DNA of 64,000 nucleotides from Achromobacter xylosoxidans (GTDB lineage: Bacteria > Pseudomonadota > Gammaproteobacteria > Burkholderiales > Burkholderiaceae_B). The stretch's first letter is position 1. Each line of letters starts with the position of its first letter. Positions 7,492 to 16,359 of the stretch are shown here, piece by piece. The translations under genes and the position numbers were made by a program. The DNA is taken from positions 2,604,001 through 2,668,000 of the forward strand of contig NZ_LN831029.1 of assembly GCF_001457475.1 (NCBI RefSeq), read 5' to 3'. The notes beneath the pieces were generated by a model. It was not told where the DNA came from. It did no database searches and saw only the letters and a program-made list of their open reading frames with translations.

Positions 7492-9486
7492 ATGCAGTTA
7501 TTGAAGTGGAAGCGCTGGTGCGCTGCGCTGGCGGCCCTGGGCGCGCTGGCCGGCTGTGGCGGCGACGACGACAAGGACGACGACACGGCGGCGCCGCCGA
7601 CCGTGCAACCGGGCAGCGGCGCGAACGCCAAGGTGCTGTTCATCGGCATGGATGGCATCACCTACGATGCCTACCGCCAGGGCATGACGGACAAGTCCCT
7701 GCCCAACCTGGCCCAGTTGACGGCGACCCGTTCCTGGACCGGCGGGGTCATTGGCGGCGTGACGCAGCAACCGACGCTGCTGGCGCCGGGCTGGGCCACG
7801 CTGCTGACCGGCCAATGGGCCGACCAGCACGGCGTGCGCAGCAACGCGCCGGGCCAGGCGCCCAAGTCGGCCACGCTGTTCCAGCGCATCAAGGCCGCCA
7901 AGCCGGCCACGCGCGCCGCGGCGGCCTTCAATTCGTCGCTGCTGGCGGGCCTGGTGGGCGGCGATCGCGATGCCGGCTACCTGCAAAGCCTGACCGACTG
8001 TGCCGGCGTCGACGATTGCGTCGCCAGCCAGGCGCGCGACCGCATCACCGAAGGCTATGACGTGGTGGTGGCGCAGTTCGGCGCCGCCGAGCGCGCGGCC
8101 GCCAGCGCCGGTTTCGGCGAGGGCTATCGCGCCACCCTGCGGCAGGCCGACAGCGCCATCGGCGCCTTGCTCAAGCAGGTCGCGGACCGCCGCGCCGCCC
8201 ATCCGGATGAGAACTGGCTGGTGGTGGTGGCTTCCAGCCACGGCCTGGATCGCACCGGCGGCAGCGACGGCCTGCCGCTGTCGCTGAACAAGACCACGTT
8301 GCTGGCGCTGAACCGCGCGCCGTTGCTCGGCGGCAGCGCCGACGATGCCGCGGTCGACGGCGTCTGGGACACCGCGTGGTACGGCCTGCCGAGCGCGGCC
8401 GACGCGGCGCCGACGCTGCTGGCGCACCTGGGCGCGCTGCCGGCCCCGGGCCAGTACGACATGGCCGGCACCTCGCTGTTCGAAGCGGTGGCGCTGCGCC
8501 GCGGCGCCAGCCGCACCTCGATGGACAACAAGAGCGTGTCGCTCAGCTGGAGCCGCGTGGGCACGCCCACCGGCGAGATCGTGATCACGCGCGACGCCAA
8601 GGAAATCGCGCGCCTGCCGGGCACCGCCACGGACTACGTCGACACCGGCTTCACCTTCACCACCGAAGGCGTGCACGAGCTGAACTACGCCATCGCGGTG
8701 GGCGGCGCCGTCACGGCGGTGCGCGCCACGGTGGTCTACACCGCGCCGGTGCCGCTGCTGCCGTCGCTGAGTTCCGGCCTGACGATGCTGTTCCCGTTCG
8801 AAGGCAACCTGACCGACAAGGCCGCCGGCGGCGGCGTGATCACGCCCTATGACGGCGTGCAGGCGCCGGCGTTCGCCGACAAGGGCGTGTTCGGCAAGAT
8901 GTTCCGCAACGAGCGCGGCGGCGATCCCATCGGCGCCTTCAAGCTGGACTACCCGGCGGGCCTGCTCGACAGCGTCCAGGCGTTCACCATCGGCTTTTGG
9001 TACCAGTCCGACGGCACCGCCAACGACCGCTCCATCCTGGGCAACAAGGACTACAACTCCGGCGCCAACCCGGGCATCACCATCGCCCAGTGGGCCGGCC
9101 CCGAGCTGCGCTTCAACCTGGCCGGCGGCAGCCGCGTGGACATCAATGGCGTCAAGTTCACGGCCAACAAGCCGGTCTACGTGGCGATGGTCGTCAACAA
9201 GACTGCCAAGACCATGGCCGCCTACGTCTACGACACCGAAATGGGCTGGTTCAGCCGCTCGATCTCCACCGGCACCGTCAACTTCGCCCAGATCGCCGGC
9301 CTGTTCGGTCCGCACCTGGGACTGAACGAAGACGGCAAGGGCACCTACGGCGTGTGCTGCGCCGGCACCAAGGGGCCCTACACCATGTATTTCGACGACC
9401 TGGCCTTCTGGTCGCGCGCCCTGACCGAAGCCGAGGTCAAGTCGCTGGCCATGTCCGGCAAGTCCGTTTCCGAATTGATTCCCTGA
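7492..9486 (+). CDS. Exported lipoprotein phosphodiesterase (alkaline-phosphatase superfamily) with LamG-like domain
   Basis: A 664-residue lipoprotein. The lipobox LAGC gives the lipidated Cys22, followed by an acidic tether GGDDDKDDD. Residues about 45-330 form a type I phosphodiesterase/nucleotide pyrophosphatase-like domain: VLFIGMDGITYDAY (metal-binding Asp), TLLAPGWATLLTGQWADQHG (around the likely nucleophile) and VVVASSHGLDRTGGSDG (late metal His). The C-terminal part, about residues 425-655, looks like a concanavalin/LamG fold (FPFEGNLTDKAAGG, FTIGFWYQSDG, YFDDLAFWSRALTEAEV), suggesting glycan or surface binding. It begins a plus-strand set with a second lipoprotein and a phospholipase C, next to the type II operon. 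The substrate is unknown. Confidence 0.8.
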   Translation: MQLLKWKRWCAALAALGALAGCGGDDDKDDDTAAPPTVQPGSGANAKVLFIGMDGITYDAYRQGMTDKSLPNLAQLTATRSWTGGVIGGVTQQPTLLAPGWATLLTGQWADQHGVRSNAPGQAPKSATLFQRIKAAKPATRAAAAFNSSLLAGLVGGDRDAGYLQSLTDCAGVDDCVASQARDRITEGYDVVVAQFGAAERAAASAGFGEGYRATLRQADSAIGALLKQVADRRAAHPDENWLVVVASSHGLDRTGGSDGLPLSLNKTTLLALNRAPLLGGSADDAAVDGVWDTAWYGLPSAADAAPTLLAHLGALPAPGQYDMAGTSLFEAVALRRGASRTSMDNKSVSLSWSRVGTPTGEIVITRDAKEIARLPGTATDYVDTGFTFTTEGVHELNYAIAVGGAVTAVRATVVYTAPVPLLPSLSSGLTMLFPFEGNLTDKAAGGGVITPYDGVQAPAFADKGVFGKMFRNERGGDPIGAFKLDYPAGLLDSVQAFTIGFWYQSDGTANDRSILGNKDYNSGANPGITIAQWAGPELRFNLAGGSRVDINGVKFTANKPVYVAMVVNKTAKTMAAYVYDTEMGWFSRSISTGTVNFAQIAGLFGPHLGLNEDGKGTYGVCCAGTKGPYTMYFDDLAFWSRALTEAEVKSLAMSGKSVSELIP

Positions 9487-9506
9487 TGTCCGAGGATAGA
9501 CACCCC

Positions 9507-9686
9507 ATGAATACCGCCAACCCGATCCTGCGCGCCTGCCTGCGCATGGGCGCCGCCCTGATGGTGGCCGCCGTCCTGACCGCCTGCGGCGGCGACAAGG
9601 ATGACGACGACGATGCCGGCAACCCCGGCAACCAGCCCGAAACGCCGACCCAGCCGGCCAAGCCCCAGTTGCGTTGCGCGCCCTGA
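9507..9686 (+). CDS. Small Asp-rich lipoprotein
   Basis: A 59-residue protein consisting of a signal peptide, a lipobox (LTAC, Cys27) and a short tail GGDKDDDDDAGNPGNQPETP ending in Pro- and Lys-containing residues and a second Cys. It has no room for a folded domain. The tail begins like that of the preceding phosphodiesterase (CGGDDDKDDD), so the two may share an export or anchoring rule. It lies 20 bases after that gene and 36 before the phospholipase gene, suggesting one transcript. Function unknown; it might be a remnant, a peptide tether or a chaperone-like partner. Confidence 0.6.
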   Translation: MNTANPILRACLRMGAALMVAAVLTACGGDKDDDDDAGNPGNQPETPTQPAKPQLRCAP

Positions 9687-9722
9687 CGCCGCGCCTTCTC
9701 CAGAATCCAAGGAATAGTATCC

Positions 9723-11903
9723 GTGACGTCCGCCAAAGACCCGATCCACGCCGGCAAGCGCCGCTTCCTGCGCAACGCCGCCGCCTCGACCGCCGGCCTG
9801 ACCGCCTTGTCGATGTTCCCGCCCGCCATCCGCCGCGCGCTGGCCATCCCCGCCAACAATCGCACCGGCACCATCAACGACGTCGAGCACGTGGTCATCC
9901 TGATGCAGGAAAACCGCTCGTTCGACATGTACTTCGGCACGTTCAAGGGCGTGCGCGGTTTCGGCGACCGCATCACCGTGCCGCTGCCGCAGAACCGCTC
10001 GGTCTGGGAACAGACCAACGGCACCCGCGTGGTGCTGCCGTACCACCTGGACAGCACCAAGGGCAACGCCCAGCGCGTGTCCGGCACGCCGCACGACTAC
10101 CCGGATGCGCAGAACGCCTGGGACGGCGGCCGCCTGTACCAATGGCCGCGCTATAAGCAGAACCAGTCGATGGGCTACTACACCCGCCAGGAGCTGCCGT
10201 TCCAGTTCGCGCTGGCCGAGGCCTTCACGCTGTGCGACGCCTACCACTGCTCCTCGCACGGCGGCACCAACACCAACCGCCTGTTCCACTGGACCGGCAC
10301 CAACGATCCGCTGGCGCTGGGCAACGGCCCTTCGACCCGCAACCAATGGGACGGCCTGGGCGCCTCGACCATCGGCTGGACCTGGAAGACCTATCCCGAG
10401 AAGCTGCAGGAGAACGGCGTCAGCTGGAAGGTCTACCAGAACCTGCCCGACAACTTCACCGACAACCCGCTGGCGGGCTTCCGCCAGTTCCGCAAGGCCT
10501 ATGAGCTGTCCGGCAACGACCCGACCGCCAGCAACCCCAATCCGCCCGCCTGGACGCCCGCGGCCGACAGCGGCAATCCGCTGTACAAGGGCGTGGCCAA
10601 CACCATGGCCGGCGACAACGGCCTGCTGCAGTCGTTCCGCGACGACGTGCTGAACGGCTCGTTGCCGCAGGTGTCCTGGATCGTGGCGCCGGCCAACTAT
10701 TCCGAGCACCCCGGCCCGTCGAGCCCGGTGCAGGGCGCCTGGTACATCCAGGAAACGCTCAACGCCCTGACGGCCAATCCGGACGTCTGGAGCAAGACCG
10801 TGCTGCTGATCAACTTCGACGAGAATGACGGCTTCTTCGACCACGTGCCGTCGCCGGCCGCGCCGTCGCTCAACCCGGACGGTTCGATGGCGGGCGCATC
10901 CACCATCAACACCGACCTGGAGCGCCACATCAAGCCGTCGCTGCAGGATGCGGCCGACAAGCGCGTCTACGGCCCCGGTCCGCGCGTGCCGATGTACGTC
11001 GTCTCGCCCTGGAGCCGCGGCGGCTGGGTCAATTCGCAGGCCTTCGACCACACCTCGGTGCTGCGTTTCCTGGAAGCGCGCTTCGGCGTCAAGGAAACCA
11101 ACATCAGCGATTACCGCCGCGCGGTGCTGGGCGACCTGACCTCGGCCTTCAACTTCGCCACGCCCAACAGCGAGCAGTTGCCCGACCTGACCATGTGGAC
11201 CAAGGCCACGGCGGACCAGGCCCGCGCCGACCAGCAGGCGCTGGCCCAGGTGCCGCTGCCCGACACCACCACCCAGGCCAAGCCCAGGCAGGAAACCGGC
11301 GTGCGTCCGTCGCGCGCCTTGCCCTACGAGATGCATACCAGCGGCCGCGCCCAGCCCGGTAGCAGCGCCATGTGGCTGGTGTTCGCCAACACCGGCAGCG
11401 CCGCCGGCGTGTTCCACGTGTACGACCGCCTGCACCTGGACCGCCTGCCGCGCCGCTACGCGGTCGAGCCCAACAAGCAGCTGGAAGGCAGCTGGGACGT
11501 GGCCGCCGACGGCGGCAAGTACGACCTGTGGGTGATGGGCCCGAACGGCTACCTGCGCCATTTCGCCGGCGACCTGGCGCTGGCCCGCACCGAAGGGCTG
11601 GGCGCGGAAATCCGTGTCTGCTACGACATCGCCAACGGCGACGTCTACACCAGCTTCATCAATAGCGGCACCAGGCCCTGCACCTTCGTCATCACGCCGA
11701 ACGCCTACTACACCAACAATGAGAAGTGGACGATCACGGTGCCGGCGGGCAGCCAGGTCGAGCAGTCGTGGTCGCTCAAGGCCAGCGGCAACTGGTACGA
11801 CTTCACGGCGCGCCTGAACGAGGACCCGGCCTACATCCGCCGCTTTGCCGGCCGGGTGGAGACGGGCAAGGCCTCGGTCACCGATCCGGCGATGGGCCAG
11901 TAA
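9723..11903 (+). CDS. Tat-exported phosphocholine-type phospholipase C
   Basis: A 726-residue enzyme of the PlcN/PlcH (acid phosphatase-like, phosphoesterase) family that cleaves phospholipids to diacylglycerol and a phosphorylated head group. A twin-arginine signal (KRRFLRNAAASTAGLTALS, Arg13-Arg14) leads into the family signature EHVVILMQENRSFDMYFGTF. Other family blocks are SSHGGTNTNRLFHWTGTNDP, SWIVAPANYSEHPGPSSP, INFDENDGFFDHVPSP, and two C-terminal DUF756-like beta domains (PSRALPYEMHTSGR; GNWYDFTARL...RRFAGRVETG). The start is a GTG at 9723 with AAGGAA 8 bases upstream. In Pseudomonas such enzymes are folded, exported by Tat and then secreted by a type II system; the adjacent gsp operon makes that likely here. 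Confidence 0.93.
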   Translation: MTSAKDPIHAGKRRFLRNAAASTAGLTALSMFPPAIRRALAIPANNRTGTINDVEHVVILMQENRSFDMYFGTFKGVRGFGDRITVPLPQNRSVWEQTNGTRVVLPYHLDSTKGNAQRVSGTPHDYPDAQNAWDGGRLYQWPRYKQNQSMGYYTRQELPFQFALAEAFTLCDAYHCSSHGGTNTNRLFHWTGTNDPLALGNGPSTRNQWDGLGASTIGWTWKTYPEKLQENGVSWKVYQNLPDNFTDNPLAGFRQFRKAYELSGNDPTASNPNPPAWTPAADSGNPLYKGVANTMAGDNGLLQSFRDDVLNGSLPQVSWIVAPANYSEHPGPSSPVQGAWYIQETLNALTANPDVWSKTVLLINFDENDGFFDHVPSPAAPSLNPDGSMAGASTINTDLERHIKPSLQDAADKRVYGPGPRVPMYVVSPWSRGGWVNSQAFDHTSVLRFLEARFGVKETNISDYRRAVLGDLTSAFNFATPNSEQLPDLTMWTKATADQARADQQALAQVPLPDTTTQAKPRQETGVRPSRALPYEMHTSGRAQPGSSAMWLVFANTGSAAGVFHVYDRLHLDRLPRRYAVEPNKQLEGSWDVAADGGKYDLWVMGPNGYLRHFAGDLALARTEGLGAEIRVCYDIANGDVYTSFINSGTRPCTFVITPNAYYTNNEKWTITVPAGSQVEQSWSLKASGNWYDFTARLNEDPAYIRRFAGRVETGKASVTDPAMGQ

Positions 11904-11945
11904 GGTCCGCCGCGCGGGTGCGGCCGGCAATGGCCGCGCCCGGCG

Positions 11946-11991
11946 CAACGCCTCGTGTCGCTTCCGCCCGGGAGACGACGCGGGGCGTTGT
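11946..11991. terminator. Imperfect hairpin between convergent genes
   Basis: CAACGCC (11946-11952) and GGCGTTG (11984-11990) form the base of an imperfect hairpin between the phospholipase gene and the converging LysR gene. There is no clear T-tract on either side, so efficiency as an intrinsic terminator is uncertain. Confidence 0.35.
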
Positions 11992-11993
11992 CG

Positions 11994-12908
11994 TTAGAGG
12001 CGGACCTGCGCCGGCTCTTGCGCGTCACGCGCCCGGAAGGCCGCGGCGCAGGCTTCGCAGATGGCCGTCGTGATGCCCTGGCGGGCGTGCTCGCGCCGCT
12101 CCAGCATGCCGATGGCGCGCGCCGCCGGCCCCAGGTCGTCGGGCAGGGGCAGGATGCGCAACTGCGGGCTGTCGCTCCAGTTCGAGCCGTTGATCAGCGG
12201 CAGCAGCGTCACGCCAACCTCCTGGCGCACCAGCTCGACCAGGGTCTCGATCGCGTTCAGTTCCAGGAACTCTTCCAGCGGCACGGCCAGCCGCCGCAGC
12301 AGCCGGTCGATCTGCAGTCCGGTGCGCTGGGTGCGGTCAAAGCGCAGGAAGGGGTTGCCCGCCAGCACCTGGCGCGCGTCGCGCCCGGCGGCCGAGGGCG
12401 GGGCGATCACCACCAGCGGTTCTTCATACAGCGGGGTCCAGCGGGTGCTGGCCATCTTGCGGCCGGCCTCCACCAGGAAGGCCGCGTCCAGTTCGCCGTC
12501 CTCGACCTTGCCGGCCAGCTCGCTGGCCTTGCCCGACAGGATGCGCACGTCCAGCTTGGGATGCGACTTCTTCATGCCCGACACCACCTTGGACAAGGTG
12601 CCCATGCAGGACACGATGCTGCCCACCGAGACCGACCCGGCCAGTTCGCCCGGCACCGTGCGCGGTAGTCGCATGCGGTCGTATAAATCCAGCAAGTGCT
12701 TGATTTCCGGCAGCAATTCCCGGCCCGCCGCGTTCAGGATGGCCAGCCGCCCGCTGCGGTCGAACAGCTCGCGCCCCAATTCCGCCTCCAGCGAGCGCAT
12801 CTGGAAGCTGACGGCGGCCTGCGTCAGGGCCACCTGTTCGGCCGCCTCCGAGAACGAACCATGGTGCGCCACGGCCAGGAAGGTGCGCAGGAATCGGATG
12901 GTGCTCAT
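11994..12908 (-). CDS. LysR-type transcriptional regulator, divergent from gamma-glutamyltransferase
   Basis: A 304-residue LysR protein. It has an N-terminal winged helix-turn-helix (FLAVAHHGSFSEAAEQVALTQAAVSFQMRSLEAELG, residues about 10-45) and a periplasmic-binding-like effector domain (GSVSVGSIVSCMGTLSKVV, residues 90 on; VRQEVGVTLLPLI near 230). It is transcribed away from the gamma-glutamyltransferase and peptide ABC transporter genes across a short AT-rich intergenic region with a perfect palindrome, the standard layout for a LysR protein controlling its divergent neighbour. The inducer may be a transported gamma-glutamyl peptide or product (inference). Confidence 0.9.
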   Translation of the reverse strand: MSTIRFLRTFLAVAHHGSFSEAAEQVALTQAAVSFQMRSLEAELGRELFDRSGRLAILNAAGRELLPEIKHLLDLYDRMRLPRTVPGELAGSVSVGSIVSCMGTLSKVVSGMKKSHPKLDVRILSGKASELAGKVEDGELDAAFLVEAGRKMASTRWTPLYEEPLVVIAPPSAAGRDARQVLAGNPFLRFDRTQRTGLQIDRLLRRLAVPLEEFLELNAIETLVELVRQEVGVTLLPLINGSNWSDSPQLRILPLPDDLGPAARAIGMLERREHARQGITTAICEACAAAFRARDAQEPAQVRL

Positions 12909-12947
12909 GGGATCAATTCACAAAAATTTCTTTTATTACCGAACAAA

Positions 12948-12962
12948 AAATCAAATTGATTT
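12948..12962. promoter_or_regulatory. Palindromic LysR-type operator
   Basis: AAATCAA-A-TTGATTT is a perfect 15-base inverted repeat in the AT-rich gap (12909-13013) between the divergent LysR gene and the gamma-glutamyltransferase gene. It contains the T-N11-A geometry of LysR sites (T at 12951, A at 12963 on the plus strand). It is the obvious candidate for the regulator's recognition site. Confidence 0.6.
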
Positions 12963-13013
12963 AATTAGATCACGGGAGTACCTTCGCCTGCTTACCTCTA
13001 TGAGACAAGCGCC

Positions 13014-14642
13014 ATGAAATCCTTCGACTGGGTCAACCCGTATCCCTCCATCCGCATCCCGCTGTTCGCGCGCAATGTGGTGTCGACTTCGCACCCGCTG
13101 GCCGCCCAGGCTGGCCTGCGCATGCTGCTCAAGGGCGGCAACGCGGTCGACGCCGCCATCGCCGCGGCCGCCACCATCGTGCTGGTCGAGCCGGTCTCCT
13201 GCGGCCTGGGCGGCGACTGTTTCGCCATCGTCTGGGACGGCAAGGAACTGCATGGCCTGAATTCCTCGGGCGTGGCCCCGGCCGCCTGGAATGTCGAATA
13301 CTTCAAGCGCAAATACGGCGTCGGCGCCGACGGCCTGGCGATCCAGCCCAAGCGCGGCTGGGACGCGGTCACGGTGCCGGGCGTGGTGGCCGGCTGGTCC
13401 GCGCTGCACGAAAAGCTTGGCAAGCTGCCCTTCGAACAACTGTTCGAGCCGGCCATCGAGATCGCCGAGCGCGGCTACGCCGTGCCGCCGGTGGTGGCGC
13501 ACAAATGGGCCGCCGCCGCCAATGAACTGAGCAGCCAGCCGGGCTACGCCCAGGCCTTCATGCCCGAGGGCCGCGCGCCCAAGGTCGGCGAGCACTTCCG
13601 CTTTCCGGACGCCGCCTACACGCTGCGCCGCATCGCCGCCACCAAGGGCCGTGATTTCTACGAAGGCGAGCTGGCCGAGCGCATCGCCGCCTTCAGCCAG
13701 GAATGCGGCGCCGCCATGACGCTGGAAGACCTGCGCGGCTACCGCCCGGAATGGGTCAAGCCGATCTCGCGGTCCTATCGCGGCTACGAGCTGCACGAGA
13801 TCCCGCCGAACGGGCAGGGCATCGCCGCGCTGATCGCGCTGGGCATCGTCGAGCGCTTCAACATCGCCGACATGCCGGTCGACTCGGTGCAGTCGCAGCA
13901 CCTGCAGATCGAGGCCATGAAGCTGGCTTTCGCCGACCTCTACAAGTACGTGGCCGACCCGCGCTCGATGGAAGTCACGCCCGAGCAGATGCTGTCGGAT
14001 GCCTACCTGGACAGCCGCGCCAAGCTGATCCGCCTGGACGGCGCCACCCATTTCGGCGCGGGCCGCCCGGCCGCCGGCGGCACCGTCTACCTGACCGCCG
14101 CCGACGAGAACGGCATGATGATCTCGTTCATCCAGTCCAACTACATGGGTTTCGGCTCGGGCGTGGTGGTGCCGGGCACGGGCATCAGCCTGCAGAACCG
14201 CGGCGTCGGCTTCTCGATGGATCCCAAGTCGGCCAACGTGGTCGAGGGCGGCAAGCGGCCGTTCCACACCATCATCCCGGGTTTCCTGACGCGCGGCGGC
14301 AAGCCGGTCATGAGCTTCGGCGTGATGGGCGGCGACATGCAGCCGCAGGGCCACCTGCAGACCGTGATCCGCATGGTCGACTACCACCAGAACCCGCAGG
14401 CCGCCTGCTGCGCGCCGCGCTGGAAGGTCAACCGCGATTTCACGCTGGATATCGAGACCAATATGAAGGCTTCCACTATTGCGGGCCTGAAAGACCTGGG
14501 GCATGCTTTGAAATCCGTGGACGATCCGTACATGGATTTCGGCGCCGGCCAATTCATCTGGCGCATGTCCGAAAGCGACAACGAGCTCGGCTACGTCGCC
14601 GCCAGCGACAGTCGCCGTGACGGCCAGGCCGTGGGTTTCTGA
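13014..14642 (+). CDS. Gamma-glutamyltransferase/hydrolase family protein, no signal peptide
   Basis: A 542-residue Ntn-hydrolase that normally removes or transfers the gamma-glutamyl group of glutathione and related peptides. Family blocks are VVSTSHPLAAQAGLRMLLKG, GGNAVDAAIAAAATIVLVEP, SCGLGGDCFAIVWDG, TVPGVVAGWSALHEKLG, EIPPNGQGIAALIALGI and GVMGGDMQPQGHLQ. The autoprocessing site fits AAGG|TVYLTAADENG, making Thr357 the new N-terminal nucleophile. Classical enzymes are exported, but here the protein starts MKSFDWVNPYPSIRIPLF with no signal sequence, so it should act in the cytoplasm on imported substrate. It is the first gene of a set with a complete peptide ABC importer. The variant processing motif lacks the usual TTH, as in the YwrD-like subgroup. 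Confidence 0.9.
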   Translation: MKSFDWVNPYPSIRIPLFARNVVSTSHPLAAQAGLRMLLKGGNAVDAAIAAAATIVLVEPVSCGLGGDCFAIVWDGKELHGLNSSGVAPAAWNVEYFKRKYGVGADGLAIQPKRGWDAVTVPGVVAGWSALHEKLGKLPFEQLFEPAIEIAERGYAVPPVVAHKWAAAANELSSQPGYAQAFMPEGRAPKVGEHFRFPDAAYTLRRIAATKGRDFYEGELAERIAAFSQECGAAMTLEDLRGYRPEWVKPISRSYRGYELHEIPPNGQGIAALIALGIVERFNIADMPVDSVQSQHLQIEAMKLAFADLYKYVADPRSMEVTPEQMLSDAYLDSRAKLIRLDGATHFGAGRPAAGGTVYLTAADENGMMISFIQSNYMGFGSGVVVPGTGISLQNRGVGFSMDPKSANVVEGGKRPFHTIIPGFLTRGGKPVMSFGVMGGDMQPQGHLQTVIRMVDYHQNPQAACCAPRWKVNRDFTLDIETNMKASTIAGLKDLGHALKSVDDPYMDFGAGQFIWRMSESDNELGYVAASDSRRDGQAVGF

Positions 14643-14715
14643 CGCGGGCATTGCTGTCACGCATCGCGGCCCGGCCTTGCAGCCGGGCATTGCAGCCACA
14701 AGGGGAATAAACACA

Positions 14716-16230
14716 ATGAAACGCTTGACCATGACCTTCGGCGCCAGCGTGCTGGCGCTGGCCGCCGGCGCCGCGTGCGCCCAGAACATCCGCATCGGCC
14801 TGCAGGAAGATCCGGACGTGCTGGACCCGCACCGCGCCCGCACCTACGTCGGCCGCATCGTCTTCACCTCGCTGTGCGACAAGCTGGTGGACATCGATCC
14901 CAAGCTGCACTTCGTGCCGCAACTGGCCACCTCGTGGTCGTTCAGCCCGGACAACAAGGTGCTGACCTTCAAGCTGCGCGAAGACGCGCTGTTCCATGAC
15001 GGCAGCAAGTTCGACGCCGCCGCCGCCAAGGCCAACCTGGAACGCGCCATGACGCTGCCCGACAGCCTGCGCAAGGGCGAACTGGCCTCGGTCGAGAAAG
15101 TCGATGCGCCCGACGCCAGCACCCTGGTGCTGACCCTCAAGCAGCCCGACGCCACGCTGCTGGCGCAACTGTCCGACCGCGCCGGCATGATGCTGTCACC
15201 CAAGTCGTTCGCCGACGCCGACGTGGCCGCGGTCGGTCGCAAGCCGATCTGCTCGGGTCCGTACAAGTTCGTCGAGCGCATCCAGAACGACCGCGTCGTG
15301 CTGGAGAAATTCGACCAGTACTACGACGCCAAGGACTACGCCTTCAAGCGCATCACCTTCCTGCCGATCCCCGATACCACCGTGCGCCTGTCGAACCTGC
15401 GCGCCGGAGACCTGGACCTGCTCGAGCGCCTGAACCCGTCCGATGCGCCGCAGGTCAAGAACGACGCCAGCCTGACCTTTGCGCCGGTGGCCGGCCTGGG
15501 CTTCCAGCAGTTCATGTTCAACGTCGCCAACGGCAAGCGCGCCGAGGACAATCCGTTCAAGAACAAGCTGGTGCGCCAGGCGTTCCAGCTCGCCATCGAC
15601 CGCAATGCCATCAACGAAGTGGCCGGCGGCGGCATCTTCGAACCGGCGCAGCAGCCGTTCCCGCCCGCCAGCCCCTACCACAGCGACAAGTTCCCGGTGA
15701 CCAAGCGCGACGTGGCCAAAGCGCGCGCGCTGCTCAAGCAGGCCGGCTTCGACCGCGTCAAGGCCGAGGTCATGTTCGGCAACAACACCACCACCTCGTC
15801 GGTGGCCGAGATGGTGCAGGCCATGGCCTCCGAGGCCGGCTTCGACCTGTCGCTGCGGCCCACCGAGTACGCCGCGCTGCAGAAGGAATCCGCGGGCGGC
15901 AACTTCCAGGTGGTGATGCTGGGCTGGTCGGGCCGGGTCGATCCGGACGGCAACATCCACAGCTTCGTGACCTGCAAGGGCGCGCTGAACGACGGCCACT
16001 ACTGCAACCCGGACGTCGACAAGCTGCTCAACGAGGCCCGCACGGTGCCCGATGAAACCAAGCGCCGCGCCATCTACGACCAGGCGCAGGCGATCATCCA
16101 GGACGAGCTGCCCGGCGTGTATAACTACTACCAGCCATGGCCGTTCGCGTTGGCCAAGAAGGTCAAGGGCTTCGTGCCGTACCCGGACGGCATGATCCGC
16201 CTGAAGGGCGTGACGTTCGCGCAGAAGTGA
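14716..16230 (+). CDS. Periplasmic peptide-binding protein of ABC importer (family 5)
   Basis: A 504-residue solute-binding protein with a Sec signal peptide (MKRLTMTFGASVLALAAGAA, cleaved after CA22). It has the family-5 order IRIGLQEDPDVLDPHRARTY, LATSWSFSPDNKVLTFKLRE, LFHDGSKFDAAAAKANLERA, and DTTVRLSNLRAGDLDLLERL. It captures the substrate for the two permeases and the fused ATPase encoded next. Start chosen at the ATG with AGGGGAA about 9 bases upstream. Members of this family bind di- and oligopeptides, glutathione or nickel; the preceding gamma-glutamyltransferase suggests glutathione or gamma-glutamyl peptides (inference). In sequence style it is close to GsiB-type proteins. Confidence 0.93.
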   Translation: MKRLTMTFGASVLALAAGAACAQNIRIGLQEDPDVLDPHRARTYVGRIVFTSLCDKLVDIDPKLHFVPQLATSWSFSPDNKVLTFKLREDALFHDGSKFDAAAAKANLERAMTLPDSLRKGELASVEKVDAPDASTLVLTLKQPDATLLAQLSDRAGMMLSPKSFADADVAAVGRKPICSGPYKFVERIQNDRVVLEKFDQYYDAKDYAFKRITFLPIPDTTVRLSNLRAGDLDLLERLNPSDAPQVKNDASLTFAPVAGLGFQQFMFNVANGKRAEDNPFKNKLVRQAFQLAIDRNAINEVAGGGIFEPAQQPFPPASPYHSDKFPVTKRDVAKARALLKQAGFDRVKAEVMFGNNTTTSSVAEMVQAMASEAGFDLSLRPTEYAALQKESAGGNFQVVMLGWSGRVDPDGNIHSFVTCKGALNDGHYCNPDVDKLLNEARTVPDETKRRAIYDQAQAIIQDELPGVYNYYQPWPFALAKKVKGFVPYPDGMIRLKGVTFAQK

Positions 16231-16234
16231 TCGC

Positions 16235-16258
16235 GGCGCGGCGGTTCGCCGCCGCGCC
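16235..16258 (+). other. GC-rich hairpin with TTCG tetraloop after the binding-protein gene
   Basis: GGCGCGGCGG (16235-16244), loop TTCG, CCGCCGCGCC (16249-16258) form a perfect 10-bp stem 5 bases after the binding-protein stop codon. There is no T-tract. Such hairpins commonly protect the 3' end of the upstream message, so that binding protein is made in excess over permeases. Confidence 0.65.
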
Positions 16259-16359
16259 CGCCGGCTGCCTGAACGCGGCCGGTCGTTTCCCGCGGCGGCC
16301 GCGCGCCGTGCCCTGACGGGCCGGCTCCGTCCGCCGCTTTCGTTCTACGGTTTTCCCTC

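Noticed and set aside
7498..9315. 605-codon open frame antisense to the phosphodiesterase lipoprotein gene
   Set aside because: Shadow frame; composition is Arg/Gly/Ala/His rich with no motifs.
9378..11948. 856-codon open frame antisense to the phospholipase C gene
   Set aside because: Shadow of a certain gene with no recognisable domain.
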